From contig NZ_JAKIKQ010000008.1 in the NCBI RefSeq assembly GCF_023284045.1, positions 105,334-169,333 on the forward strand: a DNA stretch of 64,000 bases, read 5' to 3'. The notes below the pieces were generated by a model. That model was not told where the DNA came from. It saw only the letters and a program-made list of their open reading frames with translations, and made no database searches. This DNA is from Shewanella kaireitica (GTDB lineage Bacteria > Pseudomonadota > Gammaproteobacteria > Enterobacterales > Shewanellaceae). Positions 8,038-15,632 of this stretch are shown here, in pieces. The number at the start of each line of letters is the position of its first letter. The first letter of the stretch is position 1. A program made the position numbers and the translations under genes.

Positions 8038-8448
8038 TTACAATCGGAAACTTGTATTAATCCGTACGGCTTGTTGTGCGTGGTTTTGCGTAGTGGGGTA
8101 AAACTCTTGCTCTAAGATTTCCGCTAATGAAGCCTGTTCTATAAGCTCTCCCGTTACACTATTAATAATCTTTAACTGAGTCATTTGGCCACTACTATCA
8201 ACTACAAATGAGGCTTTATATTGAGTTGTGCTTTCATTGGAGTTATTTTGTAATTCTCTTGATAGGCTGTTTTTCCAGTCAATAAGCTTATCTTTTGCGA
8301 CCCAGTATTTTGCAAAGTTAGTACTATCTAGCTCCAAAACGCCGTGACTGTTTGGATGAGATAGGTTGCTGCTACAAGCAGTTAGCGAAAATAGCACTAA
8401 TAGAGAGAGCAAAAAGATATTGCCAGTTTTTAGCCTGTTGATGGACAT
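8038..8448 (-). CDS. Small lipoprotein with TonB C-terminal-like fold
   Basis: A 136-residue protein with a lipoprotein signal (FSLTAC, Cys about residue 25). The second half (ASFVVDSSGQMTQLKIINS, then hydrophobic helix, FYPTTQN and RINTSFRL) follows the strand-helix-strand pattern of the TonB C-terminal domain. No transmembrane anchor or Pro-rich linker of a true TonB is present, so it is better called a TonB_C-like lipoprotein of unknown role. It stands alone, convergent with the aminotransferase. Confidence 0.6.
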   Translation of the reverse strand: MSINRLKTGNIFLLSLLVLFSLTACSSNLSHPNSHGVLELDSTNFAKYWVAKDKLIDWKNSLSRELQNNSNESTTQYKASFVVDSSGQMTQLKIINSVTGELIEQASLAEILEQEFYPTTQNHAQQAVRINTSFRL

Positions 8449-8616
8449 AGATAGTACCCTTGCGATAAAGGTGTTATGTAAATGTTATTTGGCAGGTAAT
8501 ATATAGGCCATTAGTATGACTGTCGACATTTTTTTGACGTATCGCACTTGGTTGGTGAGGGAGGAGTAGTGATCTTATTAATGACAACACAGTCAAATTA
8601 ACCGTAATAGAGCGCA

Positions 8617-8648
8617 CAAAAAAGGGCGCACAATTAGTACACCCTTTA
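8617..8648 (-). terminator. Terminator after the acyltransferase pair
   Basis: On the minus strand an AAAGGG...CCCTTT stem is followed by TTTTTT, just after the stop of the gene ending at 8656. Confidence 0.7.
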
Positions 8649-8655
8649 TTTTTAG

Positions 8656-9594
8656 TTAGCTTGCTGGTTTTTCGACAATGTGCTCTGTCGGTGCACCGTG
8701 CTTTATCATCAGCTGGTGGATCTCTTCATCCTTTTCTTGCCAAAGTTGATTCAACCAACGCTGGAACTCAACACGATAACTCGATTCTGAAAAATAGCGT
8801 TTATTGTCCACTTCTGGTACCGGCAGCACCTTCACTCGTACTACTATCTTCTTTAAGCGGCCATGCATCACTTCGTACAAAGCATCTTTCTTAAACACTT
8901 CAGGATAGAGCACCGTTACGTTCAGCACATTGGTAAACTGTTCGCCCATTGCTGATAACGCAAAGGCGATACCGCCAGCTTTAGGACGTAACAAGTAGCG
9001 GTAAGGTGAGTCTTGACGTCTATGTTTCTCTTCAGTAAATCGGCTGCCTTCAACATAGTTAATGATTGAGGTGGGCATAAAGCGGAACTTCTCACAGGCT
9101 TTGCGAGTGCTCTCTAAGTCTTTACCTTTGAGCTTGGGATTTTTCTTCAGTTTTGCTGGGCTGGTGCGGCTCATAAACGGCATATCAAGTGCCCAGCAAC
9201 CTAAACCAAGAAAAGGGACGTACATCAGCTCACGCTTTAAAAAGAACTTAAGCATAGGGATATGATTACGCAGTACATAGGTTTGCGCAGCAATGTCAAA
9301 ACCACTCAAATGATTGCTTATCAGTAGGTACCAGCTTTTTCTATCAAGGTTGTCTAAGCCCTCTACATCCCACTCTATATCCGCAAGTAAGTGCAGAATC
9401 CCGCCATTACAGGTCGCCCAAGCCCACATAAAACGATTCATCAAATGGGTTAGTGCGTTGCGACCTGCGGTAAAAGGCACCACAAGTTTAATTATCCCGC
9501 CAATAGAGATAAGTGAGGCCCATAAAACCGTGTTGATGATTAATAAAGTTGTGCTCATAAAATATAACAGTGAGCCGGGTAAAAAATTCAACAT
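8656..9594 (-). CDS. PlsC-family acyltransferase (YihG/LCLAT1-like), second of a tandem pair
   Basis: A 312-residue membrane acyltransferase. The catalytic NHxxxxD box is NHLSGFD and the second box is EGSRF. An N-terminal hydrophobic segment anchors it. It is clearly a paralogue of the next gene upstream (shared LKFFLK, WALD.PFM, KNPKL.GKD, LLRPKAGG). The start at 9594 lies 5 nt after the stop of that gene and has AGAGG at good distance, so the two are translationally close. The family transfers acyl chains to lysophosphatidic acid or related lysophospholipids; the actual acceptor is not evident. Confidence 0.82.
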   Translation of the reverse strand: MLNFLPGSLLYFMSTTLLIINTVLWASLISIGGIIKLVVPFTAGRNALTHLMNRFMWAWATCNGGILHLLADIEWDVEGLDNLDRKSWYLLISNHLSGFDIAAQTYVLRNHIPMLKFFLKRELMYVPFLGLGCWALDMPFMSRTSPAKLKKNPKLKGKDLESTRKACEKFRFMPTSIINYVEGSRFTEEKHRRQDSPYRYLLRPKAGGIAFALSAMGEQFTNVLNVTVLYPEVFKKDALYEVMHGRLKKIVVRVKVLPVPEVDNKRYFSESSYRVEFQRWLNQLWQEKDEEIHQLMIKHGAPTEHIVEKPAS

Positions 9595-9599
9595 TGTGC

Positions 9600-10505
9600 T
9601 TAAGCCTCTTTGCTGCTTGTATCTGCTTGTGCTAACTGGGTAAGCACCTGATCTTTTTGTTGCCACATTTCATTCAATTGATTCTGAAATTCAATTTTAA
9701 ATTCACGATCTTTTATGTAATCGCCACGCAGTGATTCGCCAATTTCACTGACCTCTATATGCACTTTAATGTCATCGACTTGACCACTAATGAACTCCCA
9801 GTATGTTGGTACTTTTCCTGGATAGTAGATAGACACATTAACGAGCTTATGAATATGCTCACCCATTGCCGACAACGCGAAAGCCATGCCGCCAGCCTTA
9901 GGTTTAAGCAGGTGAGTAAAGGGTGAGTTTTGTTTTTTATGCTTAGCAGGATGGAAGCGTGTGCCTTCGACAAAGTTCATTACGCTGACAGGCTTATGCT
10001 TAAATTTGGCACAAGCTTTACGGGTGATCTCAATGTCTTTGCCACGCAGTTTGGGGTTTTTACGCAGCTGGGCATTGCTATAGCGGCGCATAAAAGGAAA
10101 ATCGAGCGCCCACCAAGCTAGCCCTAAAACGGGTACGAAAATTAGTTGCTGTTTCAAGAAAAACTTCAGAAATGGGATCTTTCCATTTAACACTCGTTGT
10201 AAAATTAGAATATCGACCCAAGACTGGTGATTGGCTATTACCATGTACCACTCTTTGGTTGAGAGTTGCGCATCACCTTGCACGTCAATGGTTACTCGAT
10301 GAAAAGTATCTTCAATAACACCGTTACAGCGGATCCAAGAACTGGCACAAAAATCAAGAAAATAGGTGCAAGCTGTACGCGTGAGGTTGAGTGGGATTAG
10401 CTTAAAAATACTTACGACTAAAATGGGAGTAACCCAAAAAATAGTATTAATAAAGTAACAGAAGAACGCTAAACTTCCCCGAATGCGTGACACTATCGCG
10501 CCCAT
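9600..10505 (-). CDS. PlsC-family acyltransferase (YihG/LCLAT1-like), first of a tandem pair
   Basis: A 301-residue acyltransferase with NHQSWVD (catalytic His/Asp) and EGTRF boxes, plus an N-terminal membrane segment. Length and motifs match E. coli YihG. I use the ATG at 10505 because GAGG lies 7 nt before it; an upstream TTG in frame would bury that site. It is the first gene of a two-gene unit with its paralogue, suggesting duplication with division of labour in phospholipid acyl remodelling. Confidence 0.82.
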   Translation of the reverse strand: MGAIVSRIRGSLAFFCYFINTIFWVTPILVVSIFKLIPLNLTRTACTYFLDFCASSWIRCNGVIEDTFHRVTIDVQGDAQLSTKEWYMVIANHQSWVDILILQRVLNGKIPFLKFFLKQQLIFVPVLGLAWWALDFPFMRRYSNAQLRKNPKLRGKDIEITRKACAKFKHKPVSVMNFVEGTRFHPAKHKKQNSPFTHLLKPKAGGMAFALSAMGEHIHKLVNVSIYYPGKVPTYWEFISGQVDDIKVHIEVSEIGESLRGDYIKDREFKIEFQNQLNEMWQQKDQVLTQLAQADTSSKEA

Positions 10506-10621
10506 TAATAACCTCAAGACAAAAAACGGAGACCTATAGTACTCGTTGTCGGGGTTTGTCTCAATCTAGATGTTAATTTTTGACGATAAAAGCAGCGAAC
10601 AATCTGTTCTATTAACCAAGC

Positions 10622-12148
10622 TTAGTACTGCTTTAAGCTGGCCAGCAGCCGATCAATGGCGCGGTAACCTAGTGCTTGGGCTATTTGTGGACGAGATACA
10701 TCTTGTTGCTGTTGTAGATCAGCGATGGTGCGAGCTACTCGTTGCAATCTATGGTAACTGCGCACTGATAAACCGAGTTTATTGACGCTCTCCTCTAGAA
10801 ATAGTAGATCATCACTGCAAAATCTTGCTTCCTGCTTAAGCTGCTTACCAGTTAATTCAGCGTTTAGCACACCGGAACGTGCGAGTTGCACCTCTCTAGC
10901 TGCATGTACTCGCTGGGCGATAACAGCACTATTTTCAGCCTGCATGTCACTGTTATTTAAGGCGCCGAGTGGTAGTTTAGGCACATCAATGGTTAAATCA
11001 AAACGGTCTAAAAATGGCCCTGAAAGCTTAGATAAATATCGCAGGATCTGTTCATTGCTAGCTCTAGCGTTGTCGGCGTCACCACATGGACTCGGGTTCA
11101 TTGCCGCCACTAATTGAAAGCGGCACAAAAAATTGAGTTTAGCCGCTGCGCGGGAGATACTCACCTCACCGGTCTCCATTGGTTCACGTAAGCAGTCTAG
11201 TACCTTGCGTGGAAACTCTGCTACTTCATCGAGAAACAGCACACCGCGATGGGCAAGGGAGATCTCCCCAGGCTTTGGTATTGCGCCGCCACCCACTAAT
11301 GATATTGCCGAACTAGTGTGGTGCGGGCTTCTAAAAGGTCGTTGATAAAACTGCTGCGGTAACATGTTTTGCCCAGCAACAGAGTGAATCGAAGCCACCT
11401 CAAGTGCTTCGGTATAGTCAAGTGGCGGTAGCAGTTGCATCATACGTGTAGCCAGCATGGTTTTGCCGGTGCCAGGCGGTCCTAGCATCATCAGGTTATG
11501 TCCGCCGGCGGCTGCAATCTCTAGCGCCATTTTTGCATGTTGCTGGCCAACCACTTCGCTAAGGCAGTGAGTATTAGCTTCATTATTTGAAGCCGGTGTT
11601 ATCCACTCCAGGCCTGGGTCAATACCGGGCAACTCTGACTGTCCCTGCAGATAGGCTGCTAAAGATTGTAAATGGGTGGCAAACAGTACTTGTTGATAGC
11701 CAACGAGTTCAGCATCGGCACGGTTATCAATGGGCAGCACTAAAAGGCTATTGACGTGGCTTGCCGCAACAATAACCGGCAATATGCCTTGGCAGCCACG
11801 CACATGACCTGAAAGTGCTAACTCGCCGACAAACTCATGCTGCTCAATCGATTGTGGTGGGATCTGTTTTGATGCGGCAAGAATGCCAATAGCGATAGGA
11901 AGGTCATAGCGGCCACCCTGTTTCGGCAGATCGGCGGGAGCAAGGTTAACGGTAATTCTGCGCATCGGGAACTCGAAACCTGCGTTTATCAATGCGCTGC
12001 GGACTCGCTCTTTAGCTTCTTTGACTGAAGCCTCGGGTAATCCTACCAGTGAGAATGCGGGTAAGCCGTTGCTGAGGTGCACTTCTACTGTAACGGCAGG
12101 GGCGTCGACGCCACTACTAGCGCGGGTTGCAACACAGGCGAGTGCCAT
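10622..12148 (-). CDS. comM: YifB/ComM Mg-chelatase-like AAA+ ATPase
   Basis: A 508-residue AAA+ protein, the usual length of ComM/YifB. It has the N-terminal Lon-protease-like domain (about 1-170), Walker A GPPGTGKTML, Walker B VLFLDEVAEF, the Mg-chelatase loop with MNPSPCG, and the C-terminal helical domain with SYHRLQRVARTIADL. ComM is a branch-migration helicase that extends recombination during natural transformation. The start ATG at 12148 has AGGA 7 nt upstream; a TTG two codons earlier is less likely. It is a single gene with no obvious partner. Confidence 0.93.
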   Translation of the reverse strand: MALACVATRASSGVDAPAVTVEVHLSNGLPAFSLVGLPEASVKEAKERVRSALINAGFEFPMRRITVNLAPADLPKQGGRYDLPIAIGILAASKQIPPQSIEQHEFVGELALSGHVRGCQGILPVIVAASHVNSLLVLPIDNRADAELVGYQQVLFATHLQSLAAYLQGQSELPGIDPGLEWITPASNNEANTHCLSEVVGQQHAKMALEIAAAGGHNLMMLGPPGTGKTMLATRMMQLLPPLDYTEALEVASIHSVAGQNMLPQQFYQRPFRSPHHTSSAISLVGGGAIPKPGEISLAHRGVLFLDEVAEFPRKVLDCLREPMETGEVSISRAAAKLNFLCRFQLVAAMNPSPCGDADNARASNEQILRYLSKLSGPFLDRFDLTIDVPKLPLGALNNSDMQAENSAVIAQRVHAAREVQLARSGVLNAELTGKQLKQEARFCSDDLLFLEESVNKLGLSVRSYHRLQRVARTIADLQQQQDVSRPQIAQALGYRAIDRLLASLKQY

Positions 12149-12273
12149 AAACAAATCCTTTTGTTTTATGAGTTTTGAGGGAGGCTTGCTTAAGCCTAGC
12201 CAAAGTTTTGAATTTATGTGGGTTTTGGGTTGGATTTGGCAGTAAATTCATACTTTGGGTTTGCTTTTGGGCT

Positions 12274-12420
12274 GCTCAAGTTGCACTTGAGCTTGGGTAG
12301 TTAGGCTGCGTCTAACAATTATGTGGGTATCAAACTTTGTTTGATGAAAGTCGTGGCGCTTCGCCCACATTTGTACAGTATCAGACTGCGCCTGACTAAT
12401 GTCGTGGGATTCCATCCCAC
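12274..12420. repeat. Cluster of six short hairpins in a row
   Basis: Consecutive inverted repeats with tiny loops: GCTCAAG/CTTGAGC (12274-12292), GTTAG/CTAAC (12300-12316), ATCAAAC/GTTTGAT (12329-12345), GTGGCG/CGCCCAC (12353-12367), TCAG/CTGA (12381-12395) and GTGGGAT/ATCCCAC (12404-12420). No coding frame explains the pattern. Confidence 0.6.
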
Positions 12421-12899
12421 ACCCGGCCAAAAGGGGAGCAACAGCAATCCCCTCTTGCCTAATTCTTACAAAAGAAGTCCCGTGCCGCCCCGACGAAGTT
12501 ACATGTGTTGAGTACAGGCCTCGTACTTATTCGAAATAGCCTAACGCTTCCGATGGGACATCTGATGTAAATGGATTTACGAATGCCGTGATGGCATGGT
12601 CAATGATGTTCCCTACATCATGTAGACATTTCCCATGTCCATATGGGTCAGATGCCAAAGAACGGCCTGTCCCGCGAAAGCGATGCCTAACTCTGATAGG
12701 CAGGATGCCTGAATGTCTTGAAGTGCATGGATGCATGCATGAGAAAGACCGTGTGGGCATTACGGCCTTAAATTTGTAAAGAGTCTTCAACGCACTTCGG
12801 CAACTTCGATGGGGAATGGGTGTTTTACGGAGAGTTTTGAGTTGGGAATAAGTCGGTGTTTAATTTTTGGAGATGCATAAGGGTCGCTAGATTTGGAAG

Positions 12900-12985
12900 T
12901 TTACTCTGCCCCCAGTTGTTTGCTTCGCCCACATTTGTGCAGTATCAGACTGAGTCTGATTAACAACATTTGGGGTCAGAGTAAA
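12900..12985. repeat. REP-like inverted-repeat element
   Basis: The ends TTTACTCTGCCCCCA (from 12900) and TGGGGTCAGAGTAAA (to 12985) are inverted repeats with one mismatch, followed inward by GTTGTT/AACAAC. The GGGGTCAGAGTAAA end is of the type seen in REP elements mobilised by RAYT transposases. No transposase is present. Confidence 0.55.
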
Positions 12986-13120
12986 GTTTACTAAAGGACC
13001 ATTCTGATGCTGAACGGAGCCTCTTTTTATACCCAGTGTAGATGCGGTTGAGGCCTTCGGTTTCAGGGATGAAACCGCAGAGCGGCCATGGATGGCGTAA
13101 AGTGTGCCTCAGCAGTATCT

Positions 13121-13170
13121 GCACATGCGCTGGCCGCAGGCCATTGGAACCAATACTGCTTGATGATTGC
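13121..13170. repeat. 50-bp direct repeat, copy 1
   Basis: Matches 13251-13300 at 46 of 50 positions. It contains a short dyad TGGCC/GGCCA. Function unknown. Confidence 0.75.
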
Positions 13171-13250
13171 TGATAGCTAAAAGATAGCGCGAAAACATGA
13201 ACATCGGTGAGTTTGCATGGCTGAAATTGCAGCGAGTCTCAGACATATTG

Positions 13251-13300
13251 GCACATGCGCTGGCCGCAGGCCATTGGAACCAAAGTTGCTTGACGATTGC
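13251..13300. repeat. 50-bp direct repeat, copy 2
   Basis: Second copy, 130 bp from the first, directly before a minus-strand terminator. Confidence 0.75.
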
Positions 13301-13308
13301 CTGACAAG

Positions 13309-13340
13309 CAAAAAAAATCCCTCGAACAGAGGCTCGAGGG
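13309..13340 (-). terminator. Intrinsic terminator
   Basis: Stem CCCTCGA/TCGAGGG (13319-13325 with 13334-13340) with a run of seven A to its left, so it acts on minus-strand transcription. It lies about 240 nt past the GGGtGRT gene and may end that transcript or an unseen small RNA. Confidence 0.7.
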
Positions 13341-13578
13341 GAAAGGTATCTGGAGATTGGTAAGCCATCATTAATGCGGCTAGCAACTGACGCTGCTAAT
13401 TTTGGGTTGTAACACCACACTAATGCAAACTTATCGGTCAGTACGCCTGAGGTTAAAAATAAGATCACATTTATTTCAATAAGCGTTCAATAAGGCTATT
13501 GGAACTACAAATACTCAATGAATCCAATGGCGAAAACCGATGCTTCAAAAACATACTAAGCAATAGCGTTGCCCACGC

Positions 13579-14565
13579 TTAGCAATGCAACTGTTGCTCT
13601 ACGGCAACAGCCAACGCCACACTTGCACCAACCATAGGGTTATTGCCCATGCCGATAAAGCCCATCATCGCCACATGGGCGGGGACTGATGAGCTACCAG
13701 CAAACTGCGCGTCGGCGTGCATTCTGCCCATGGTGTCGGTCATGCCATATGAGGCGGGACCTGCTGCGACATTATCTGGGTGTAACGTGCGGCCTGTGCC
13801 GCCGCCTGATGCAACTGAGAAATAGGGTTTAGCTTGGTTGATACGCTCCGATTTATAGATCCCGGCGACAGGATGCTGAAAGCGAGTTGGGTTAGTGGAG
13901 TTACCAGTAATGCTGACATCCACATCGGCGTAATGCATGATAGCAACACCCTCTCGAACGTCATCGGCACCAAAGCACAAGATCTCCCCTCGCTGGCTTT
14001 CGGAAAAACGCTTACGACTGACTTCATGAAGTTGGCCTGTTTGGTAGTCGAATTGGGTGCGTACATAGTTAAAGCCGTTGATACGGGAGATTAGGTAGGC
14101 GGCATCTTTGCCTAAGCCGTTGAGAATGACCTTCAATGGTGATTGACGAGACTTGTTGGCGTTAAGGGCGATTTTTATCGCGCCTTCGGCGGCGGCAAAG
14201 GATTCATGTCCGGCTAAAAAGCAGAAGCATTGAGTCTGTTCGCTCAGCAATCTTGCGGCGAGTGCCCCATGTCCTAAGCCAACTTGGCGCTGGGCGGCGA
14301 CGCTGCCGGTCTTACAAAATGCCTGTAGTGCCTCACCAATATTACTGGCAGCGAGTGTGGCTGAATTATCGTTGCTGGCCAAGGCTCTATGCAGTGCTAA
14401 CGCTGTGCCTAGGGTGTAGGCATCACAGGCATTATCAAAGGCAATCGGTTGGGTCTCGAGCACCATTTTTGGTGCATCAATATGATGTTGTAGGCAAAAA
14501 TCATTAGCTTCTGCAATAGAGCTTAGCTTCATTTCAGTCAGTAAGGTTTCGATTTGAGTGTTCAT
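13579..14565 (-). CDS. GGGtGRT family protein
   Basis: A 328-residue protein with the name-giving GGGTGRT motif (SVASGGGTGRTLHPDN, about residue 258). Proteins of this family are found next to NifU-like Fe-S scaffold proteins, as here, where the scaffold gene ends 14 nt upstream. The molecular function is not established. Conserved stretches (GHGALAARLL, FLAGHESFAAAEGAIKIAL, SITGNSTNPTRFQHPVAGIYKSE) suggest a soluble enzyme or binding protein. The pair appears to be under a fluoride riboswitch (15391-15444). Confidence 0.85.
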   Translation of the reverse strand: MNTQIETLLTEMKLSSIAEANDFCLQHHIDAPKMVLETQPIAFDNACDAYTLGTALALHRALASNDNSATLAASNIGEALQAFCKTGSVAAQRQVGLGHGALAARLLSEQTQCFCFLAGHESFAAAEGAIKIALNANKSRQSPLKVILNGLGKDAAYLISRINGFNYVRTQFDYQTGQLHEVSRKRFSESQRGEILCFGADDVREGVAIMHYADVDVSITGNSTNPTRFQHPVAGIYKSERINQAKPYFSVASGGGTGRTLHPDNVAAGPASYGMTDTMGRMHADAQFAGSSSVPAHVAMMGFIGMGNNPMVGASVALAVAVEQQLHC

Positions 14566-14579
14566 GACTAGCTCCTCTA

Positions 14580-15272
14580 TTAGGCTTGACGTGGGTTGAC
14601 AGTGGTTACGGCATCATTAAAACGGCCATAAGTGCCGGTGGCTTCGGTTGCGGCGGTATCTGGCGCAGTACCCTCATTCATCAGTGCCATCATTTTGCCT
14701 AAGTTGAGGTAGCGATAACCAATAACCTCACCGTCGCCGTCGAGTGCGAGCTGAGTGACATAACCTTCTGCTAACTCCATATAGCGCACGCCTTTGGCAT
14801 TAGTGGAGTAGCTCGTACCGACTTGGCTGCGTTGGGTTTTACCTAAATCTTCAAGTGCGGCACCAACCTCAAGCCCATCTTCTGAAAACGCGGATTGAGT
14901 GCGGCCATAAACAAACTGCAGGAAGATCTCACGCATCGCCACGTTAATGGCGTCGCACACTAAGTCGGTGTTGAGCGCTTCGAGTATGGTTTTACCTGTG
15001 ATGATCTCGGCGGCCATCGCTGCTGAATGGGTCATTCCTGAGCAGCCAATGGTTTCGATTAGGGCTTCTTCGATAATCCCTTGCTTGACGTTTAAAGTCA
15101 GTTTAGCGGCGCCTTGTTGCGGTGCGCAGGCACCTACGCCATGGCTCAAGCCTGAAATGGCGATAACGTCTTTGGGGTTGAGCATACGCCCTTCAATAGG
15201 AATGGGAGCGGACGGATGCAAGTCGCCCCGTTGAATAGGGCACATAGACTGAATTTCTGAAGAGTATTGCAT
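14580..15272 (-). CDS. NifU/IscU-like iron-sulfur cluster assembly scaffold protein
   Basis: A 230-residue protein with the NifU N-terminal-like fold. Candidate cluster ligands are the Cys in GVGACAPQQGAA, in TIGCSGMTHSAA and in LVCDAIN, a spacing close to the three-Cys pattern of IscU/NifU scaffolds. The C-terminal 80 residues lie outside the scaffold domain. It is the first gene of a two-gene unit with the GGGtGRT gene. The start at 15272 has AGGA 7 nt upstream, and this site lies in the 3' arm of a 9-bp hairpin, downstream of a fluoride riboswitch aptamer. Confidence 0.82.
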   Translation of the reverse strand: MQYSSEIQSMCPIQRGDLHPSAPIPIEGRMLNPKDVIAISGLSHGVGACAPQQGAAKLTLNVKQGIIEEALIETIGCSGMTHSAAMAAEIITGKTILEALNTDLVCDAINVAMREIFLQFVYGRTQSAFSEDGLEVGAALEDLGKTQRSQVGTSYSTNAKGVRYMELAEGYVTQLALDGDGEVIGYRYLNLGKMMALMNEGTAPDTAATEATGTYGRFNDAVTTVNPRQA

Positions 15273-15275
15273 AGT

Positions 15276-15302
15276 GTTTTCCTAAATAAATGCTAGGAAA
15301 AC
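15276..15302 (-). promoter_or_regulatory. Ribosome-site-sequestering hairpin
   Basis: Perfect 9-bp inverted repeat, GTTTTCCTA (15302-15294 on the minus strand) with TAGGAAAAC (15284-15276). The 3' arm contains the AGGA ribosome site of the Fe-S scaffold gene. The 5' arm can instead pair over nine positions (one G-U) with the tail just after the riboswitch aptamer. Confidence 0.65.
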
Positions 15303-15390
15303 AAGAAAGCGGAGATAGTGACTGATTGGGCATGTCCCACAGAAATACGCTGACAACGCTGGTTGTCATCTCAGGCTAACCTGTTTTCGA

Positions 15391-15444
15391 TTCTGTAGGA
15401 GTCATCAGCCAAATTGGCGGTTAAGTCGGTGGAACCCCATCACC
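15391..15444 (-). ncRNA. Fluoride (crcB) riboswitch aptamer
   Basis: Read on the minus strand, the element opens with GGTGATGGGGTTCCACC, then a GCCA/TGGC stem with a 3-nt loop, then the conserved TGATGACTCCTACAGAA. The first stem is GGTG/CACC. The loop GGGGT can pair with ACTCC downstream of the TGATG, forming the pseudoknot characteristic of the class. It lies 120 nt upstream of the Fe-S scaffold start, in the leader of that operon. Fluoride riboswitches normally control exporters such as CrcB or CLC-F and a few metabolic enzymes. Confidence 0.87.
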
Positions 15445-15632
15445 TGTAAAGTTGACTAATCAACCTTTCGCTAAAGTATAGGCGAGGTAATCGCGCTAAT
15501 TGGTGATATTGATCCCACTTTGATTAATCACTCTTTTATTGCTGCTGTTGATATCGCAGCCCGAGATGATGACTTCCTATTGTGTTTCTCTTGCATTGCG
15601 GCACTATAAACAGTGATTAAGGAGAATCAACT

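Larger units (their letters stand above)
12149..13578. other. Gene-free, repeat- and hairpin-rich intergenic region
   Basis: I see no credible protein gene over 1.4 kb. The stretch holds a train of short perfect hairpins (12274-12420), more short palindromes up to about 12760, a REP-like stem (12900-12985), a partial copy of one hairpin block (about 12358-12390 repeated near 12922-12953), a 50-bp direct repeat pair (13121, 13251) and a terminator (13309-13340). It looks like an accumulation of small repeat elements. Confidence 0.7.

Noticed and set aside
12248..12790. Two short minus-strand frames (12248-12430 and 12527-12790) and their plus-strand counterparts
   Set aside because: They consist of hairpin and repeat sequence, have no convincing ribosome site and no recognisable protein pattern.
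13109..13468. 119-codon minus-strand frame
   Set aside because: It reads through both 50-bp repeats and a terminator; the repeated peptide comes from the DNA repeat.
15351..15383. Intrinsic terminator downstream of the fluoride aptamer
   Set aside because: Two good small stems exist (15351-15368, 15372-15383) but neither is followed by a U-run on the minus strand, so translational control is more likely.
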